A stretch of 64,000 nucleotides of DNA from Mesocentrotus franciscanus (GCA_037976565.1 CP137666.1:9540714-9604713), one strand, 5' to 3'; shown: positions 51,601 through 56,479, counted from the stretch's first letter. Numbers and translations: made by a program. The notes: generated from the sequence alone by a model not told the origin.

Positions 51601-52504
51601 TTTATTGTTAATATTACACTTTGATAATATGATAAGCTTCATGTAATAAGGAAAGGAGAGGATAATTAAAAATGTTTTATATACAGAATCAGATCCTTGC
51701 AAACATTCTGAAATAGTTCATGATGAATGAAGAAATGTGATTTTTAAGATTAGGTTCGACATTTGTCTTGCTGAAATTAGTTTAGTGATGCTTTCTTTCA
51801 CATCACATTGTCATATTTCACTTCATATTAAAATCATTATCTCTAACTTCACAGTACGTTAACATGCATTCATTTGGTAGACTAGGTTAGAGCATTGCGT
51901 TCTATTTGTAACAACTAATACCCATGCTTCTCCTCTTCTCCCCATCTCTCTCTCTCTTGACCCTTGACCCTTGCTTTCTGCCTCAATCTTTGCCGTCATA
52001 TGAATTATTCATTTTCTTTGATCACAACCTTCACATATGGATAATCTTTGTATTTATCATTTATATCCTATTAATCGACTTACTCCTGCTTCCGCTATCG
52101 TTTGGCTTGCTCTTTCTTTGGGTTGTTCCTTGCTCTGTTGTGTATGATTAACCTGACGCATGCCTTTCGTGCACCTCCACCTATCCTTGACCTCCTTGCT
52201 TGCATACATACCCCCTCTCTGTTCTGGAATGCGGTGACAGGCCGACACTAACGACAATGTTACCCTTCACCCCGAATCCTACCCCAACCACGTCCCCAAC
52301 CGTGACCACCCGTCTGTTTCCCCACCCCCCTCCTACAGTGGCAGCAGCACGCTAGACACCGGTAGCGAGTCCTCCCCTAGGAAGTCCCACGATCTGGTGC
52401 ATGATTCACCCTACCACCAGTCAGAGTACCAGGACATCATCCTCAAAGGGAGCCGGGAGAACCTATCGGAAGGAGCGCCTTGGCGGAAGCAGGGGAAGCG
52501 ATAA
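3006..52504 (+). CDS. PIP5K1: Phosphatidylinositol 4-phosphate 5-kinase type I (PIP5K1), 16 coding exons
   Basis: The enzyme phosphorylates PtdIns4P to PtdIns(4,5)P2 at the cytoplasmic face of membranes. That lipid feeds actin control, endocytosis and PLC signalling (family knowledge). Exons join as 3006-3069, 9839-9885, 15727-15837, 17529-17668, 20976-21093, 30388-30540, 34786-34929, 38318-38473, 39021-39098, 39542-39713, 40533-40659, 41824-41907, 42730-42863, 48691-48846, 49519-49823 and 52339-52504. Landmarks, with residues counted on this join: HRRVD near 62, LGIGHSVGS near 85, glycine loop GASGS 175-179, ATP lysine 192 in DEFIIKT, DLKGST 257-262, MDYSLL 319-324 with catalytic Asp320, IID with metal-binding Asp459, and activation-loop KKLEHTWK with Glu471, the residue that marks type I rather than type II kinases. 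A roughly 100-residue insert (338-437) separates the lobe motifs. The 200-residue tail is Ser/Pro rich. Two one-base gaps in exon 15 break the frame as written; supplying both gives 718 residues, against about 540-670 in vertebrates. Confidence 0.95.
3986..4131. mobile_element. Short inverted-repeat element (MITE-like)
   Basis: The left end GGGCAGCGTTTCACAAAACC and the right end, reverse-complemented as GGCATTGTTTCACCAAACTG, pair imperfectly. Homology continues inward about 40 bp on each side (AAGAACAAGTTCA against the complement of TGAAGAACTAATG). There is no open frame. The GTTTCAC-type end resembles the elements at 27806 and 59607. Confidence 0.55.
5043..5577. repeat. Interspersed 535-bp TIR element, copy 1
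   Basis: It begins ATGTCCCATTTGCAG and ends with the reverse complement CTGCAAATGGGACAT, a 15-bp perfect terminal inverted repeat. The whole body is clearly homologous to 14881-15395. Flanks are degraded and no clear target duplication remains. It has no transposase frame, so it is non-autonomous. A shared - strand frame in both copies is short and shows no recognisable domain. Confidence 0.85.
6064..6119. repeat. 28-bp unit duplicated in tandem
   Basis: The unit TACATGTGTACGGTATCTAA plus eight further bases occurs twice without a mismatch, in a zone rich in TACATGTA words. Confidence 0.85.
6730..6795. repeat. 33-bp unit duplicated in tandem
   Basis: Two adjacent copies of TACCTAATTCACTGTACT followed by TATAGGAAA, with small differences. 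Confidence 0.8.
7870..8786. mobile_element. Foldback-type element with GC-rich inverted ends and a purine satellite core
   Basis: The left end CCCTGTTACACATGCG is mirrored by the right end ATGTGTAACAGGGG. Both arms are unusually GC-rich for the window and contain GGAGGCGGCCTCA-type sequence. The core, 8056-8565, is a tandem array. There is no transposase frame. TAAG flanks both sides (TAAGGCCC and GGTCTAAG), a possible target duplication. Confidence 0.75.
8056..8565. repeat. Purine-rich minisatellite, about 89-bp unit built of 39- and 50-bp halves
   Basis: Each unit has two related halves starting GTGATAGAA and containing AAGAATAACATAAG. About five to six units are present, and the middle ones are nearly identical. 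Because the + strand is almost all purine and the unit is not a multiple of three, all three complementary frames stay open for over 100 codons without any protein being implied. Confidence 0.9.
9505..9530. repeat. Half copy of the 85-bp hairpin family
   Basis: Carries GTTAATGCCCTTCTGGCTCC followed by AAACAG, matching the right arm of the palindromic family at 25167, 43594, 50413, 50713 and 58073. The left arm is missing. Confidence 0.7.
9839..9885 (+). CDS. PIP5K1: PIP5K1 coding exon 2
   Basis: A 47-nt exon bounded by TTTGCAG and GTAAGT. It completes the Ala codon begun in exon 1 and encodes [15 protein letters not shown], a short basic/Ser linker in the N-terminal region, ending in phase 0. 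Confidence 0.8.
10388..10546. repeat. 72-87-bp tandem duplication
   Basis: The copies begin GACCTTGTGAGTCT at 10388 and 10460 and both run to GTGCTACTGC(C/T)GGT. The second has a 14-base insertion rich in GTAC. Confidence 0.85.
11828..12581. mobile_element. 754-bp non-autonomous element with TTAA ends and long inverted arms
   Basis: The left end is TTAAAGGGCAAGTCCACTCC. The right end reads, reverse-complemented, TTAAAGTACAAGTCCACTCC. Arms pair over roughly 60 bp almost perfectly (through AATAGAAGCAGAA) and less well over about 180 bp. TTAA at both ends fits piggyBac-type target use, an inference because no transposase is present. The CATGACGTCA octamer-like motif occurs in both inner arms. 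Confidence 0.85.
13080..13880. mobile_element. About 800-bp TIR element with repeated CGATGTTTCGG motifs
   Basis: The left end AGGCGCATTTATACTGTCAA pairs with the right end, reverse-complemented as AGGGGCATTTACACTGTCAT. GATGTTTCGG and its complement recur at the left, and GCCAAAA(G/T)ATG repeats occur at the right. Three small frames inside show no domain. It is non-autonomous; the superfamily is not assignable by eye. Confidence 0.7.
14323..14468. repeat. Long imperfect palindrome (57-bp arms, 30-base loop)
   Basis: The left arm 14323-14379 and right arm 14410-14468 are reverse complements through ATATCGACTGCT, GGACTAGCTGTTTCTATAC and GGGATAGT, with a few bases bulged. The apical part contains a second pairing of GGGATAGT with ACTATCCC around a GC-rich loop. 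As RNA it would form a stable long hairpin. It may be a foldback element or a structured RNA; nothing decides between them. Confidence 0.8.
14870..15406. mobile_element. Interspersed 537-bp TTAA element, copy 2
   Basis: Homologous over its length to 5043-5577. Here the inverted ends extend outward: TTAAAGATACTATGTCCC on the left and GGGACATAGTACCTTTAA on the right, so TTAA borders both sides. No transposase frame. Confidence 0.85.
15727..15837 (+). CDS. PIP5K1: PIP5K1 coding exon 3
   Basis: 111 nt, bounded by TATTGCAG and GTGAGG, 37 codons, phase 0 at both ends. It contains [18 protein letters not shown], the conserved entry to the catalytic domain of type I PIP kinases. Confidence 0.95.
15838..17528 (+). 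other. PIP5K1 intron 3
   Basis: 1.7 kb. The first third is the pyrimidine minisatellite at 15875-16440. The remainder is ordinary AT-rich intron with a few TACATGTA words and no exon signal. Confidence 0.8.
15875..16440. repeat. Pyrimidine-only minisatellite, about 12-13-bp unit (CTCCTCACCCCT)
   Basis: Some 40 near-tandem copies of CTCCTCACCCC(C/A)T with ACT/TCT variants. The coding-sense strand of PIP5K1 carries the C/T strand throughout, so transcripts have a long CU tract directly after the exon 3 donor. Confidence 0.95.
17529..17668 (+). CDS. PIP5K1: PIP5K1 coding exon 4
   Basis: 140 nt after ATGCCAG, ending AG|GTAAAA in phase 2. It encodes [12 protein letters not shown] and [18 protein letters not shown], strongly conserved N-lobe sequence of PIP5K1. 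Confidence 0.95.
17669..20975 (+). other. PIP5K1 intron 4
   Basis: 3.3 kb without a supported exon. It holds a purine-rich stretch (about 18775-18925 with AAAAAAAGGGGGGGG), a T/G-rich patch near 19020-19070 and scattered TACATGTA words. I see no clear transposon ends. Confidence 0.7.
20976..21093 (+). CDS. PIP5K1: PIP5K1 coding exon 5
   Basis: 118 nt from CATTGCAG to GTAAGT. It encodes [19 protein letters not shown] then [20 protein letters not shown], the highly conserved membrane-facing N-lobe segment of PIP kinases. Confidence 0.95.
24943..24978. repeat. (CTA)n trinucleotide microsatellite
   Basis: About ten ACT/ATT/GCT triplets in a row (TGCTACTACTACTACTAC and onward). Confidence 0.9.
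25167..25237. repeat. 85-bp hairpin family, copy at 25 kb
   Basis: The left arm CTGAGAGCCAGAATGGTGGT and right arm AGTTAACGCCCTTCTGACTG pair imperfectly around a TTTTACATAG loop. It is the most degraded full copy. Confidence 0.65.
26493..26651. mobile_element. 159-bp inverted-repeat element (MITE-like)
   Basis: The left end is GGGCCCCGTCTTACAAAGAG and the right end, reverse-complemented, is GGGCCCCGTATTACAAAGAG. The interior has repeated ATTGATATCAATCG-type palindromes. No coding capacity. Confidence 0.85.
27600..27690. repeat. CT microsatellite tract
   Basis: (CT)n runs interrupted by CACTCTC and CATTCTC. Confidence 0.9.
27806..27970. mobile_element. 165-bp inverted-repeat element with CAGGGGGG ends
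   Basis: The left end TCAGGGGGGCATTTCATCAA pairs with the right end, reverse-complemented as TCAGGGGGGCGTTTCATGAA. The interior repeats GTCGGTGA(A/C) and its complement CACCGACTA. The ends resemble the element at 59607 (CAGGGGGGTGTTTCAC). Confidence 0.85.
28080..28230. repeat. AAAT-rich and (GA)n low-complexity tract
   Basis: AATAAATG/AATAAATA-type repeats grade into AAAGAAAG and a (GA)n run. - strand frames here are Phe/Leu/Ser strings without meaning. Confidence 0.85.
30081..30350 (+). pseudogene. Two degenerate tandem copies of the exon 6 acceptor and exon start
   Basis: Blocks 30081-30204 and 30205-30350 each repeat the sequence that begins at 30351: TATTGCAATAATT, a pyrimidine tract, CAG, then ATATCATT and about 35 bases of exon-like sequence. 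Both keep an AG acceptor (ends at 30114 and 30241). Copy A reads [14 protein letters not shown] in the exon 6 frame, then stops after 23 codons. Copy B reads ISFVN and then stops at codon 6. Neither has the exon's glycine-loop half or a donor, so both are decoy acceptors rather than usable exons. Confidence 0.8.
30388..30540 (+). CDS. PIP5K1: PIP5K1 coding exon 6 (glycine loop, ATP lysine)
   Basis: 153 nt, phase 0 at both ends, TTTTCAG to GTAAAG. It encodes the nucleotide-binding segment: [35 protein letters not shown] and LPGYYM. The acceptor was chosen over the two upstream copies because only this block continues in frame to a donor and matches the family. Confidence 0.95.
30690..31325 (+). 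mobile_element. Degenerate 3' part of a CR1/L2-like LINE
   Basis: Broken frames read in order [20 protein letters not shown] then [12 protein letters not shown], and further on [19 protein letters not shown] and [16 protein letters not shown]. These are the familiar post-RT C-terminal motifs of CR1/L2-type LINEs. The end has GCGCTATATAAATTGATC and an ATT-rich tail, typical of such 3' termini. Several stops and shifts make it a dead fragment in the same direction as PIP5K1. Confidence 0.85.
31386..31440 (+). ncRNA. Hammerhead-ribozyme-like motif (candidate)
   Basis: The order of elements fits a type I hammerhead. A stem I strand AAAAAATCAC (31387-31396) is followed by core CTGACGA (31397-31403). 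A GTGT...GCAC stem II hairpin follows, then GAA (31422-31424), a minimal AC/GT stem III and C at 31429 as the predicted cleavage base. GTGATCTTTT (31430-31439) then pairs with the first strand through nine of ten positions. One extra A (31404) lies between the core and stem II, which may weaken activity. Penelope-like retroelements carry minimal-stem-III hammerheads (known); no such element frame is seen nearby, so this is probably a relic. Confidence 0.5.
31637..32021. mobile_element. 385-bp TTAA element, copy A
   Basis: Begins TTAAAGGGATC and ends GATCCCTTTAA. The body is clearly homologous along its whole length to 42125-42509, and both copies are 385 bp between TTAA borders. No transposase frame. 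Confidence 0.9.
32235..33063 (+). mobile_element. 3' end of a second LINE (RT C-terminal domain)
   Basis: The open frame through 32792 reads [48 protein letters not shown] and then [19 protein letters not shown]. This is the conserved C-terminal region following RT in many fish and invertebrate LINEs. A 3' UTR ends with TTGAAATTGAATTGAAATTG repeats at 33041-33063. The catalytic RT domain is absent. Same strand as PIP5K1. Confidence 0.85.
33597..33775. repeat. (GA)n microsatellite with GGGAGAGAGATGG variants
   Basis: Near-pure purine + strand with AGAGATGGAAGGGG units. Overlapping frames on both strands are low-complexity artefacts. Confidence 0.95.
34050..34423. mobile_element. Inverted-repeat element, outer of a nested pair
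   Basis: The left end AAGGCTCGTTCACATAT and right end, reverse-complemented as AGGCTTGTTCACACAAG, pair. The interior TTTACACCTTAAACT zone matches the element at 55431-55676 (TTTACACTTTAAAC). It is interrupted by 34148-34318. Confidence 0.65.
34148..34318. mobile_element. 171-bp inverted-repeat element nested in the one above
   Basis: The left end is CAGGGCTCGACACCAAC and the right end, reverse-complemented, is CAGGGCTCCACACTAAC. A diverged relative lies at 56226-56387. Confidence 0.75.
34786..34929 (+). CDS. PIP5K1: PIP5K1 coding exon 7
   Basis: 144 nt, CATGTAG to GTGAGC, phase 0. It encodes [38 protein letters not shown] and KFDLK. The DLKGST catalytic-region motif is split between this exon and exon 8. 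Confidence 0.95.
35331..36815. repeat. Tandem array of about 150-bp monomers with AGGTCA direct repeats
   Basis: The left edge has CCGTCCGTCTGTACGTCC runs after TATGCCTCTGC. Monomers then repeat CAAGAACCGATTGATGGATT, TTGCAGAGCCA(A/G)TGAACTG, GGTCACGAGGTCAAAGGTCA and GGGCTCATTATGTATGCA. About four monomers are visible; the third is split by the insertion at 35791-36484. The right edge carries GGCGGAGGCAT, mirroring GCCGGAGGCAT on the left. It is a repetitive element, not coding. Confidence 0.85.
35791..36484. mobile_element. 694-bp TIR element inserted into the tandem array
   Basis: The left end is CCGTATTTGCCGGCGATAT. The right end, reverse-complemented, begins CCGTATTTGCTGGCGTAAAG. Array sequence resumes on each side. 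The interior includes an A-rich run (35819-35890) and GCGGCCTTT/AAAGGCCGC pairing. No transposase frame. Confidence 0.8.
37008..37400. repeat. Degenerate tandem duplication of about 200 bp
   Basis: Two blocks share TTGACACCAAA, TATC(A)TTTA, TGTCTGATCC, AGTAGGGCTT(C/G)CAAA and a GGTA..AGGAAC/AGGGAACG end. Confidence 0.7.
38318..38473 (+). CDS. PIP5K1: PIP5K1 coding exon 8
   Basis: 156 nt, TTCTCAG to GTGAGT, phase 0. It begins GSTYKRKAS, completing DLKGST, and continues [19 protein letters not shown] and [13 protein letters not shown]. Confidence 0.95.
38474..39020 (+). other. PIP5K1 intron 8
   Basis: 547 bp. GAGTATT is repeated directly after the donor; otherwise nothing notable. Confidence 0.8.
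39021..39098 (+). CDS. PIP5K1: PIP5K1 coding exon 9 (MDYSLL catalytic motif)
   Basis: 78 nt, GATTGCAG to GTAAAT, phase 0. It encodes [20 protein letters not shown]. The Asp of MDYSLL is the catalytic residue of PIP kinases (family knowledge). Confidence 0.95.
39099..39541 (+). other. PIP5K1 intron 9
   Basis: 443 bp of AT-rich intron with a poly-A run near 39259; nothing else seen. Confidence 0.8.
39542..39713 (+). CDS. PIP5K1: PIP5K1 coding exon 10 (kinase insert with Thr-Pro repeats)
   Basis: 172 nt, TTGAACAG to GTAAAA, ending in phase 1. It encodes an acidic, Pro-rich segment including [16 protein letters not shown] and DPLNSSS. It falls between the MDYSLL motif and the IID motif, where vertebrate enzymes have a shorter variable insert. 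The repeated TP sites suggest proline-directed phosphorylation (inference). Confidence 0.85.
39714..40532 (+). other. PIP5K1 intron 10
   Basis: 819 bp, AT-rich, with a poly-T run near 40181. Small open frames here have no recognisable content. Confidence 0.75.
40533..40659 (+). CDS. PIP5K1: PIP5K1 coding exon 11
   Basis: 127 nt, TTTGAAG to GTAAGT. It completes Gly395 and encodes [30 protein letters not shown] and YVSGGEDE, ending in phase 2. REAIQG corresponds to the ESIQG of vertebrate PIP5K1, which supports the assignment. Confidence 0.9.
41198..41235 (+). pseudogene. Degenerate copy of the exon 11 3' end with donor
   Basis: GATACACAGTGTCTTGAGGA followed by GAGGATGAATAGTAAGT matches exon 11 GATACATACGTGTCAGGAGG, GAGGATGAACAGTAAGT. 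The donor is intact, but the frame has a TAG in place of CAG. Confidence 0.65.
41358..41663. mobile_element. 306-bp TTAA element
   Basis: The left end is TTAAAGGGAGTATAGCATG. The right end, reverse-complemented, is TTAAAGGGAATGTAGCATG. The interior is GC-rich compared with its surroundings. No transposase. It lies immediately before the third exon 11 copy. Confidence 0.8.
41661..41700 (+). pseudogene. Second degenerate copy of the exon 11 3' end, donor lost
   Basis: TAATACATATGTCTCAGGAG, AACAGGATGAACAGTTCTT resembles exon 11, but the GTAAGT donor has become GTTCTT. It shares AGTTCTTA(A/C)TAACT with the copy at 41198, so these two are closer to each other than to the exon. Confidence 0.55.
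41824..41907 (+). CDS. PIP5K1: PIP5K1 coding exon 12 (metal-binding Asp)
   Basis: 84 nt, TCTTTCAG to GTAAGT. It encodes [20 protein letters not shown] then IDILQCY. The Asp of IID is the DFG-equivalent metal ligand (family knowledge). Confidence 0.95.
41908..42729 (+). other. PIP5K1 intron 12
   Basis: 822 bp, of which 42125-42509 is copy B of the 385-bp TTAA element; nothing else seen. Confidence 0.85.
42125..42509. mobile_element. 385-bp TTAA element, copy B
   Basis: Same length and order as 31637-32021: CCTCAGATTCTGAAACAAAA, CTTTAGGTCAGTCAGGAA, TCTATTGGGGAAAA and CACCATATCACAGACACT. The inverted ends are more eroded than in copy A, though TTAA remains at both sides. Confidence 0.9.
42730..42863 (+). 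CDS. PIP5K1: PIP5K1 coding exon 13 (activation loop)
   Basis: 134 nt, TTCCTAG to GTAAGT. It encodes [40 protein letters not shown] and KKIP. This is the substrate-specificity loop. The Glu in KKLEH is the type I marker, where type II enzymes have Ala (Kunz-type swap results, family knowledge). Confidence 0.95.
43080..43308. mobile_element. 229-bp inverted-repeat element (MITE-like)
   Basis: The left end AGAGTACCACAGTGTGACGTC pairs imperfectly with the right end, reverse-complemented as AGAGTACCGAAGTTCTAACG. Inner CAAGGTTGCTAGGTT also pairs with AACCAGTAACCTTG. Confidence 0.6.
43385..43432 (+). CDS. PIP5K1: Possible 48-nt cassette exon of PIP5K1
   Basis: A strong acceptor (TTTCTTCTCTCTTGTAG) opens a block that, in the phase left by exon 13, reads [17 protein letters not shown] without a stop. 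It ends G|GTAATG in the phase exon 14 requires. The length is a multiple of three, so inclusion would be frame-neutral. I know of no conserved counterpart, and the donor is weak. It could be chance. Confidence 0.3.
43594..43676. repeat. 85-bp hairpin family, copy at 43.6 kb
   Basis: The left arm ATATTGTCTATTTGGAGTCA and the right arm, reverse-complemented as ATATTATCTGTTTGGAGCCA, pair around a short AT-rich loop. Confidence 0.85.
44101..44776. mobile_element. 676-bp TA-flanked TIR element
   Basis: The left end TACCGTAAATCTCCATGTAT pairs with the right end, reverse-complemented as TACCTTAAATCTCTGTGTAT. GGGGTGCGTCTTATA occurs near both ends (direct at 44162 and 44716), followed by a second copy GGGTGCGTCTTTAATAC. 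TA borders fit a Tc1/mariner-like target, an inference as no transposase is present. Confidence 0.8.
48691..48846 (+). CDS. PIP5K1: PIP5K1 coding exon 14
   Basis: 156 nt, CCTTGCAG to GTATAT. It completes Leu510 and encodes [20 protein letters not shown], the basic segment just after the activation loop (vertebrate KPSPSKK), then a polar tail with [16 protein letters not shown]. Ends in phase 1. Confidence 0.9.
48847..49518 (+). other. PIP5K1 intron 14
   Basis: 672 bp; short GA tract near 49318-49335, nothing else seen. Confidence 0.8.
49519..49823 (+). CDS. PIP5K1: PIP5K1 coding exon 15, with two single-base gaps
   Basis: 305 nt, CAATTTAG to GTGAGA. The entering frame reads [16 protein letters not shown], then hits TAG at 49602-49604. 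A second frame, one base short, carries [17 protein letters not shown] onward through [20 protein letters not shown] to TAG at 49754-49756. A third frame, again one base short, carries [19 protein letters not shown] to the donor in phase 2. Each switch falls at a C- or G-run (about 49560-49577 and 49744-49746). With both bases supplied, the exon is in phase with exons 14 and 16. It is either a homopolymer error in the assembly or a truncating defect. Confidence 0.75.
50413..50499. repeat. 85-bp hairpin family, copy at 50.4 kb
   Basis: Arms TCAGAGCCCGACGGGCATTA and TTAACGCCCTTCTGGCTCTC pair around a 30-base loop with ATATGAGTTAA. Confidence 0.85.
50713..50799. repeat. 85-bp hairpin family, copy at 50.7 kb
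   Basis: Arms TGTTGTCTGCCCAGAGCCAG and GACTCTCAACAGACAATATG bracket AAGGGTCTTAACGCG and GCGTTAATGCCCTT. Confidence 0.85.
52241..52338 (+). CDS. PIP5K1: Possible 5' extension of the last PIP5K1 exon
   Basis: An alternative acceptor GGTGACAG at 52240 would add [20 protein letters not shown] and [13 protein letters not shown] upstream of the same frame. The peptide looks like genuine Pro/Ser-rich tail, but joined to exon 15 (phase 2) it shifts the frame. It would need a different upstream exon or a third indel. The 52339 acceptor has the better pyrimidine tract and the right phase. Confidence 0.4.
52339..52504 (+). CDS. PIP5K1: PIP5K1 coding exon 16 (last; stop TAA 52502-52504)
   Basis: Opens after CCCCCCTCCTACAG in phase 2. 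It encodes [20 protein letters not shown], then [20 protein letters not shown] and a basic end PWRKQGKR. Polar, Ser-rich and probably disordered; possible SP phosphorylation sites. No talin-binding motif of the vertebrate gamma type is recognised. Confidence 0.85.
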
Positions 52505-52965
52505 AAGGAGATGTGGATGTGAATGGGCTTTCACGCTCAGAAAATGGAGGAAGAACTCATGAAGAGGATAAAAGGGAAGATGTAGAGATTGATGGGAATG
52601 TAGGAAGCGTTTGGCTATGAGGGTGCCCTTCATAGTTGGCATTCCACTTTGCCGTGCTACGTGGTTCTAATGTTGCAAACGGTGTATGACTTTAAAAAGC
52701 AGATGTATCATTTCCAGTATGGCAGAGAGATCTTCATGTCAGTTATCAAGCCATTGCTATGTGAGTGCATACATTATGGTGTCATGTCATTAAGTAATTG
52801 TTTGTGCTGATTTTTGGTGAAATCGATCTACTCATTCAAGATTGTGCAGGTGGCATCCGTCATCATGATTTGCCCAGAGCAGCAAAATGGGATCACAGAT
52901 TGATGGCATCATCCAACACAATCAACATACGGACTTTGTGTGTTTGAACAATAGCTTTTAAAACA

Positions 52966-52971
52966 AATAAA
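52966..52971 (+). terminator. AATAAA polyadenylation signal candidate (proximal)
   Basis: First exact AATAAA after the PIP5K1 stop, about 460 bases downstream. Confidence 0.4.
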
Positions 52972-55430
52972 AATTTGAAAGTGCTTAGATTTGAAAATTA
53001 ACCCCTAATCCATGTTAGCATGATACAAACTAACCTGCATGTTCTCCTCGATATCCAAATCCACGCATTATCTTGACCCCATTATTATGTTATGAAATGA
53101 CCCTTTACCCTTCCTCCTAATAAGATTGGAATGGCTTCTCAATGTAGGGGAGACAGAAATGTTCCTGGTGCAACAGAGTTGAATATTTGCAGTCTTTGTC
53201 CTTTGGCCTTTATGCTTGATCCAATGCTGACCTCAGTATGACCTTCCCCTGCTGCCCATATCAATAGTAGGATTTCAATACCCTTCTAGGTTTTCTCTAA
53301 AATGTTTGTTTACTATTCCCTGCAGAGAACCTGATTTATTAGAGGGCTAAAATAAGGTGTTAAGATTTAAAGAAACAAAAGATATGAAGTTTGGAATAAC
53401 ATGATTATAGAATAATCACAAATGCATCATTTTATTTTTAAGCCATGGAAAAAATAATGTATGTGGATTAATTACAAGGTGTAATTATATAAGTTGATAA
53501 TATATCTTATTTTGCTATGGTCTTGATTTGTAAGTTTGTGCTATTTTTTTTCTTTGTGCAGATGGATTTTTAAAGCAATATAAAAACTACTGTAAATCCA
53601 CAATTATACTTTCAGAAAGTCCCTCTTTCATTTCCCCTGCTTCCCCACCTTGGTTTTATTGCATTTTTGAAAAAATTTGACAAGTTGGAAGTGTACTGAG
53701 CTGTAATTCATTGTATGTAAAGCCGTTCTTTGGGGTATGTATCAAAAGCTCTTCTTTTTTGGCACTCAAGTGCAAGGAGAACATTACAAAGGAGTTTCAA
53801 GTCTAAAAATGAAGATCTACTGCAACAGAAAGTAAACTGCCTCTGCCACAAAATGTCGTTCCAGAGATATTTTAAAAAATCTTTGTGATTACATCATGCT
53901 TGTTTTAGTGGACTTTGTTATTCAGATGATAAGTTGATTAGAACCCAATATTATGTCCATAAAGATTTCATGAGTTCAGTAAGTGTAATTCTTTTTTTTA
54001 AACCAAAGATTGCAGACATTCATATCATTGCAACATAATATATTCATGAAAAAGTAGTTTTGCAATTAAAAGCCATGCTTGAAGAAATGCACAGTTTGCA
54101 TTTAATTTGGTCAAATTCACACTTTTAATTATTAATTATTATATCACATTCCCTCTTTCCATGTATGCTTGAATAAATGAAATAGAAGACTAATATTTTA
54201 TCAAACAGATAATTTTTTTTTTTTTGGGGGAGGGGCCTTTTTGAGTTGCAATAAATATATAGGTATTTTTTTTCATTCAATCCTGCTATTGTCTTTTATC
54301 TTATGAAGCAGATGAAGAAGATTAGATTAAATCTTTATGATTACACTTTGAAGCCTTGTTCGGACATGTCATACTAAACTACCTGAAAAAAAAATGCCTC
54401 AGCAAAATTCAAACTGATTTAAATGTAGATGAACAAAAGTAGCTCCATGCTACAATGACCCCTTGTGCACTTTTTTGGGAGGTGTGTTATAGGTTATAGA
54501 AATGTGGAGCAGACAACGGTTATGTCATTTTTTTAAAAAGCTGTTTTTGTTGTTTTGTTCAGTTTACCTCTTCATGTTTAAACGAGGTTTGAAAGAAGAA
54601 AAGACCAGGTGCACATTACAAAGTTCAATAGATCGATGAGTGTCTGGAATTAAAGGGCTATTTCATATATGTAGCAGGAACAAACAAAAAACATGGTAAC
54701 AGTAATTTTTACATTTTCGTTTATACAGAACAAAATGGAGATTCTAGTACACTGTGAATTATTAACTTTACATATCACAATTTTATTAGCCTAGGATAAT
54801 AACATGGCCAAGCTCATGTGAGAATTATCTTCTTTTTTAATTGACCATTTTCTCCTTTGATATTTTTTCCTTGTTTGATGTCAATGCATATTGAAAAGAT
54901 AAAATGTTATGTAGCATAATGCTGTTAATGCAGCGAGTATATTTTTCTTTTATAATTTATCAAATTTCACAGTGAAATATTTCTTTGTTTTTATTTGTTT
55001 CAAAAGGTATTATGTATTGTTTAAAACTTTAAAACAAAACAATATCATATCATTAAAGTAAGACTTAAGTATTATTTTTTTCATTTTCTGTATGTGTATA
55101 TTGTATATAAAAATATACACATATATAGATGTATATACTACAGCTATTTAATATTTCAGTTGTAGCATTATTAGTAGTATTGACTATGTCATAATCTTAA
55201 CTATATTTTGTGTAACCATTTTCCATGAACACGTTGATGCATTATTCGATTGACACTTGTTTATATTGTTTTATTATGTGCAGGCGCATTAAGAATAGGT
55301 CAAACCTTTTTATATTGGATGTATTTTCTTCTCCCCTTTCGCCCGATTTTTCCCAAGTTGTTACCTCTGCTGTATATTGGTATATATTTCAACCTCTGAT
55401 CTTGTGTACTTCACCAAGCTTGAAGAATAT

Positions 55431-55676
55431 TGCCTCGTTCTCATATGCCACGGGAAACTGCTGCGGTACACTGCAGCGGTACACTGCATGGGAAAAAACA
55501 AGTGAAGTGCGATTAACATTTCTGTATCTTATAGCTCAGAGATATGAAGTCTATGGGGTTAGGGGCCTTGTTGTGTGCAGATTCTTTTTTTCATCCCTAC
55601 TGCGATTCATTTACACTTTAAACAAATCTGCCACTCTAAACTGCTGCAGTTTTCCGCATCGTATGTGAACGGGCCT
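55431..55676. mobile_element. 246-bp inverted-repeat element
   Basis: The left end TGCCTCGTTCTCATATG pairs with the right end, reverse-complemented as AGGCCCGTTCACATACG. AAACTGCTGCGG/CTGCTGCAGTTTTCC continues the arms. Related to 34050-34423 through the ATTTACACTTTAAAC zone. Confidence 0.65.
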
Positions 55677-56225
55677 AAATGGTTCGTGATGATGGACATG
55701 TATATTGAGCTATGTATTGATTGTCATGTTGTACAGCAGTACCAAGTCTGTTCTCTATGTGCCACATGAATGTGATAACCAAAGCAATAAAGTGGATGAA
55801 GCATTATGATCAATTTGTGGATTCAAACTGTACAGGCTCTTGCTGTGTGAAAGAAAAACAAAATAAACAGTCAAATGAAGTATTGTATGTTTGTTGGTTG
55901 TTTCACGTTAGTCGTGCTTCTTGTCTCACAGATTCATTTTAATGCCAGATGTTTTGAGTACTTCAAAATTCTGTAGTTAAGAAAGAATTCAAGAATAGCT
56001 GCAAACAAATCAGTAACATAATAATTTTGTAATATACATGTAAGGTTATCCCTACAGTTATCTAGATTACCAACATTAGTAATTTTTGCCTGTGTAAGAA
56101 GCAGAACATTTGCAGATCAGCTGCCTGCAGGCTCAATTAGATTTAACCCAATCAATTGAAGAGATGGTTTATGCTTTATACCTTAAGATAAATTAAGGGT
56201 ACCGGTAAGATAGAAGCGACGTTAG

Positions 56226-56387
56226 CAGAGCTGGACACTAACAATTGCATTACACTAACAATATTGGTGCCCAAATGTAAGCCCAGACCCCAAAACATCT
56301 AAATTCTAACATGGGGCTCAGGCATAAACCCCCCCCCCCCCACACACACAACAACAAAAAAGTAAAAAAGTTAAGTGTTAGGCCCTG
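56226..56387. mobile_element. Diverged relative of the element at 34148
   Basis: The left end CAGAGCTGGACACTAAC and the right end, reverse-complemented as CAGGGCCTAACACTTAA, are related to CAGGGCTCGACACCAAC. The interior CCCAGACCCC matches CCAGACCCCCC. A C-run followed by (CA)n is at 56329-56350. Confidence 0.55.
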
Positions 56388-56479
56388 TCTATAGCATATA
56401 TCTATATGTACTAACATGACTCGCATTGTCTAGCGAGGTCTCTGAACTGCCTGTGCACCATTCCTTTAATGGCTCGTTG

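Larger units (their letters stand above)
49824..52338 (+). other. PIP5K1 intron 15
   Basis: 2.5 kb. It contains two hairpin-family copies (50413-50499 and 50713-50799), a T/G homopolymer run near 51520-51555 and a CT-rich zone near 51925-51960. The last 98 bases (52241-52338) are open in the final-exon frame and may be exonic in an alternative form. Confidence 0.75.

Noticed and set aside
55225..55668. 147-codon + strand open frame after PIP5K1
   Set aside because: It runs across an inverted-repeat element (55431-55676), has no recognisable domain and no splice context.
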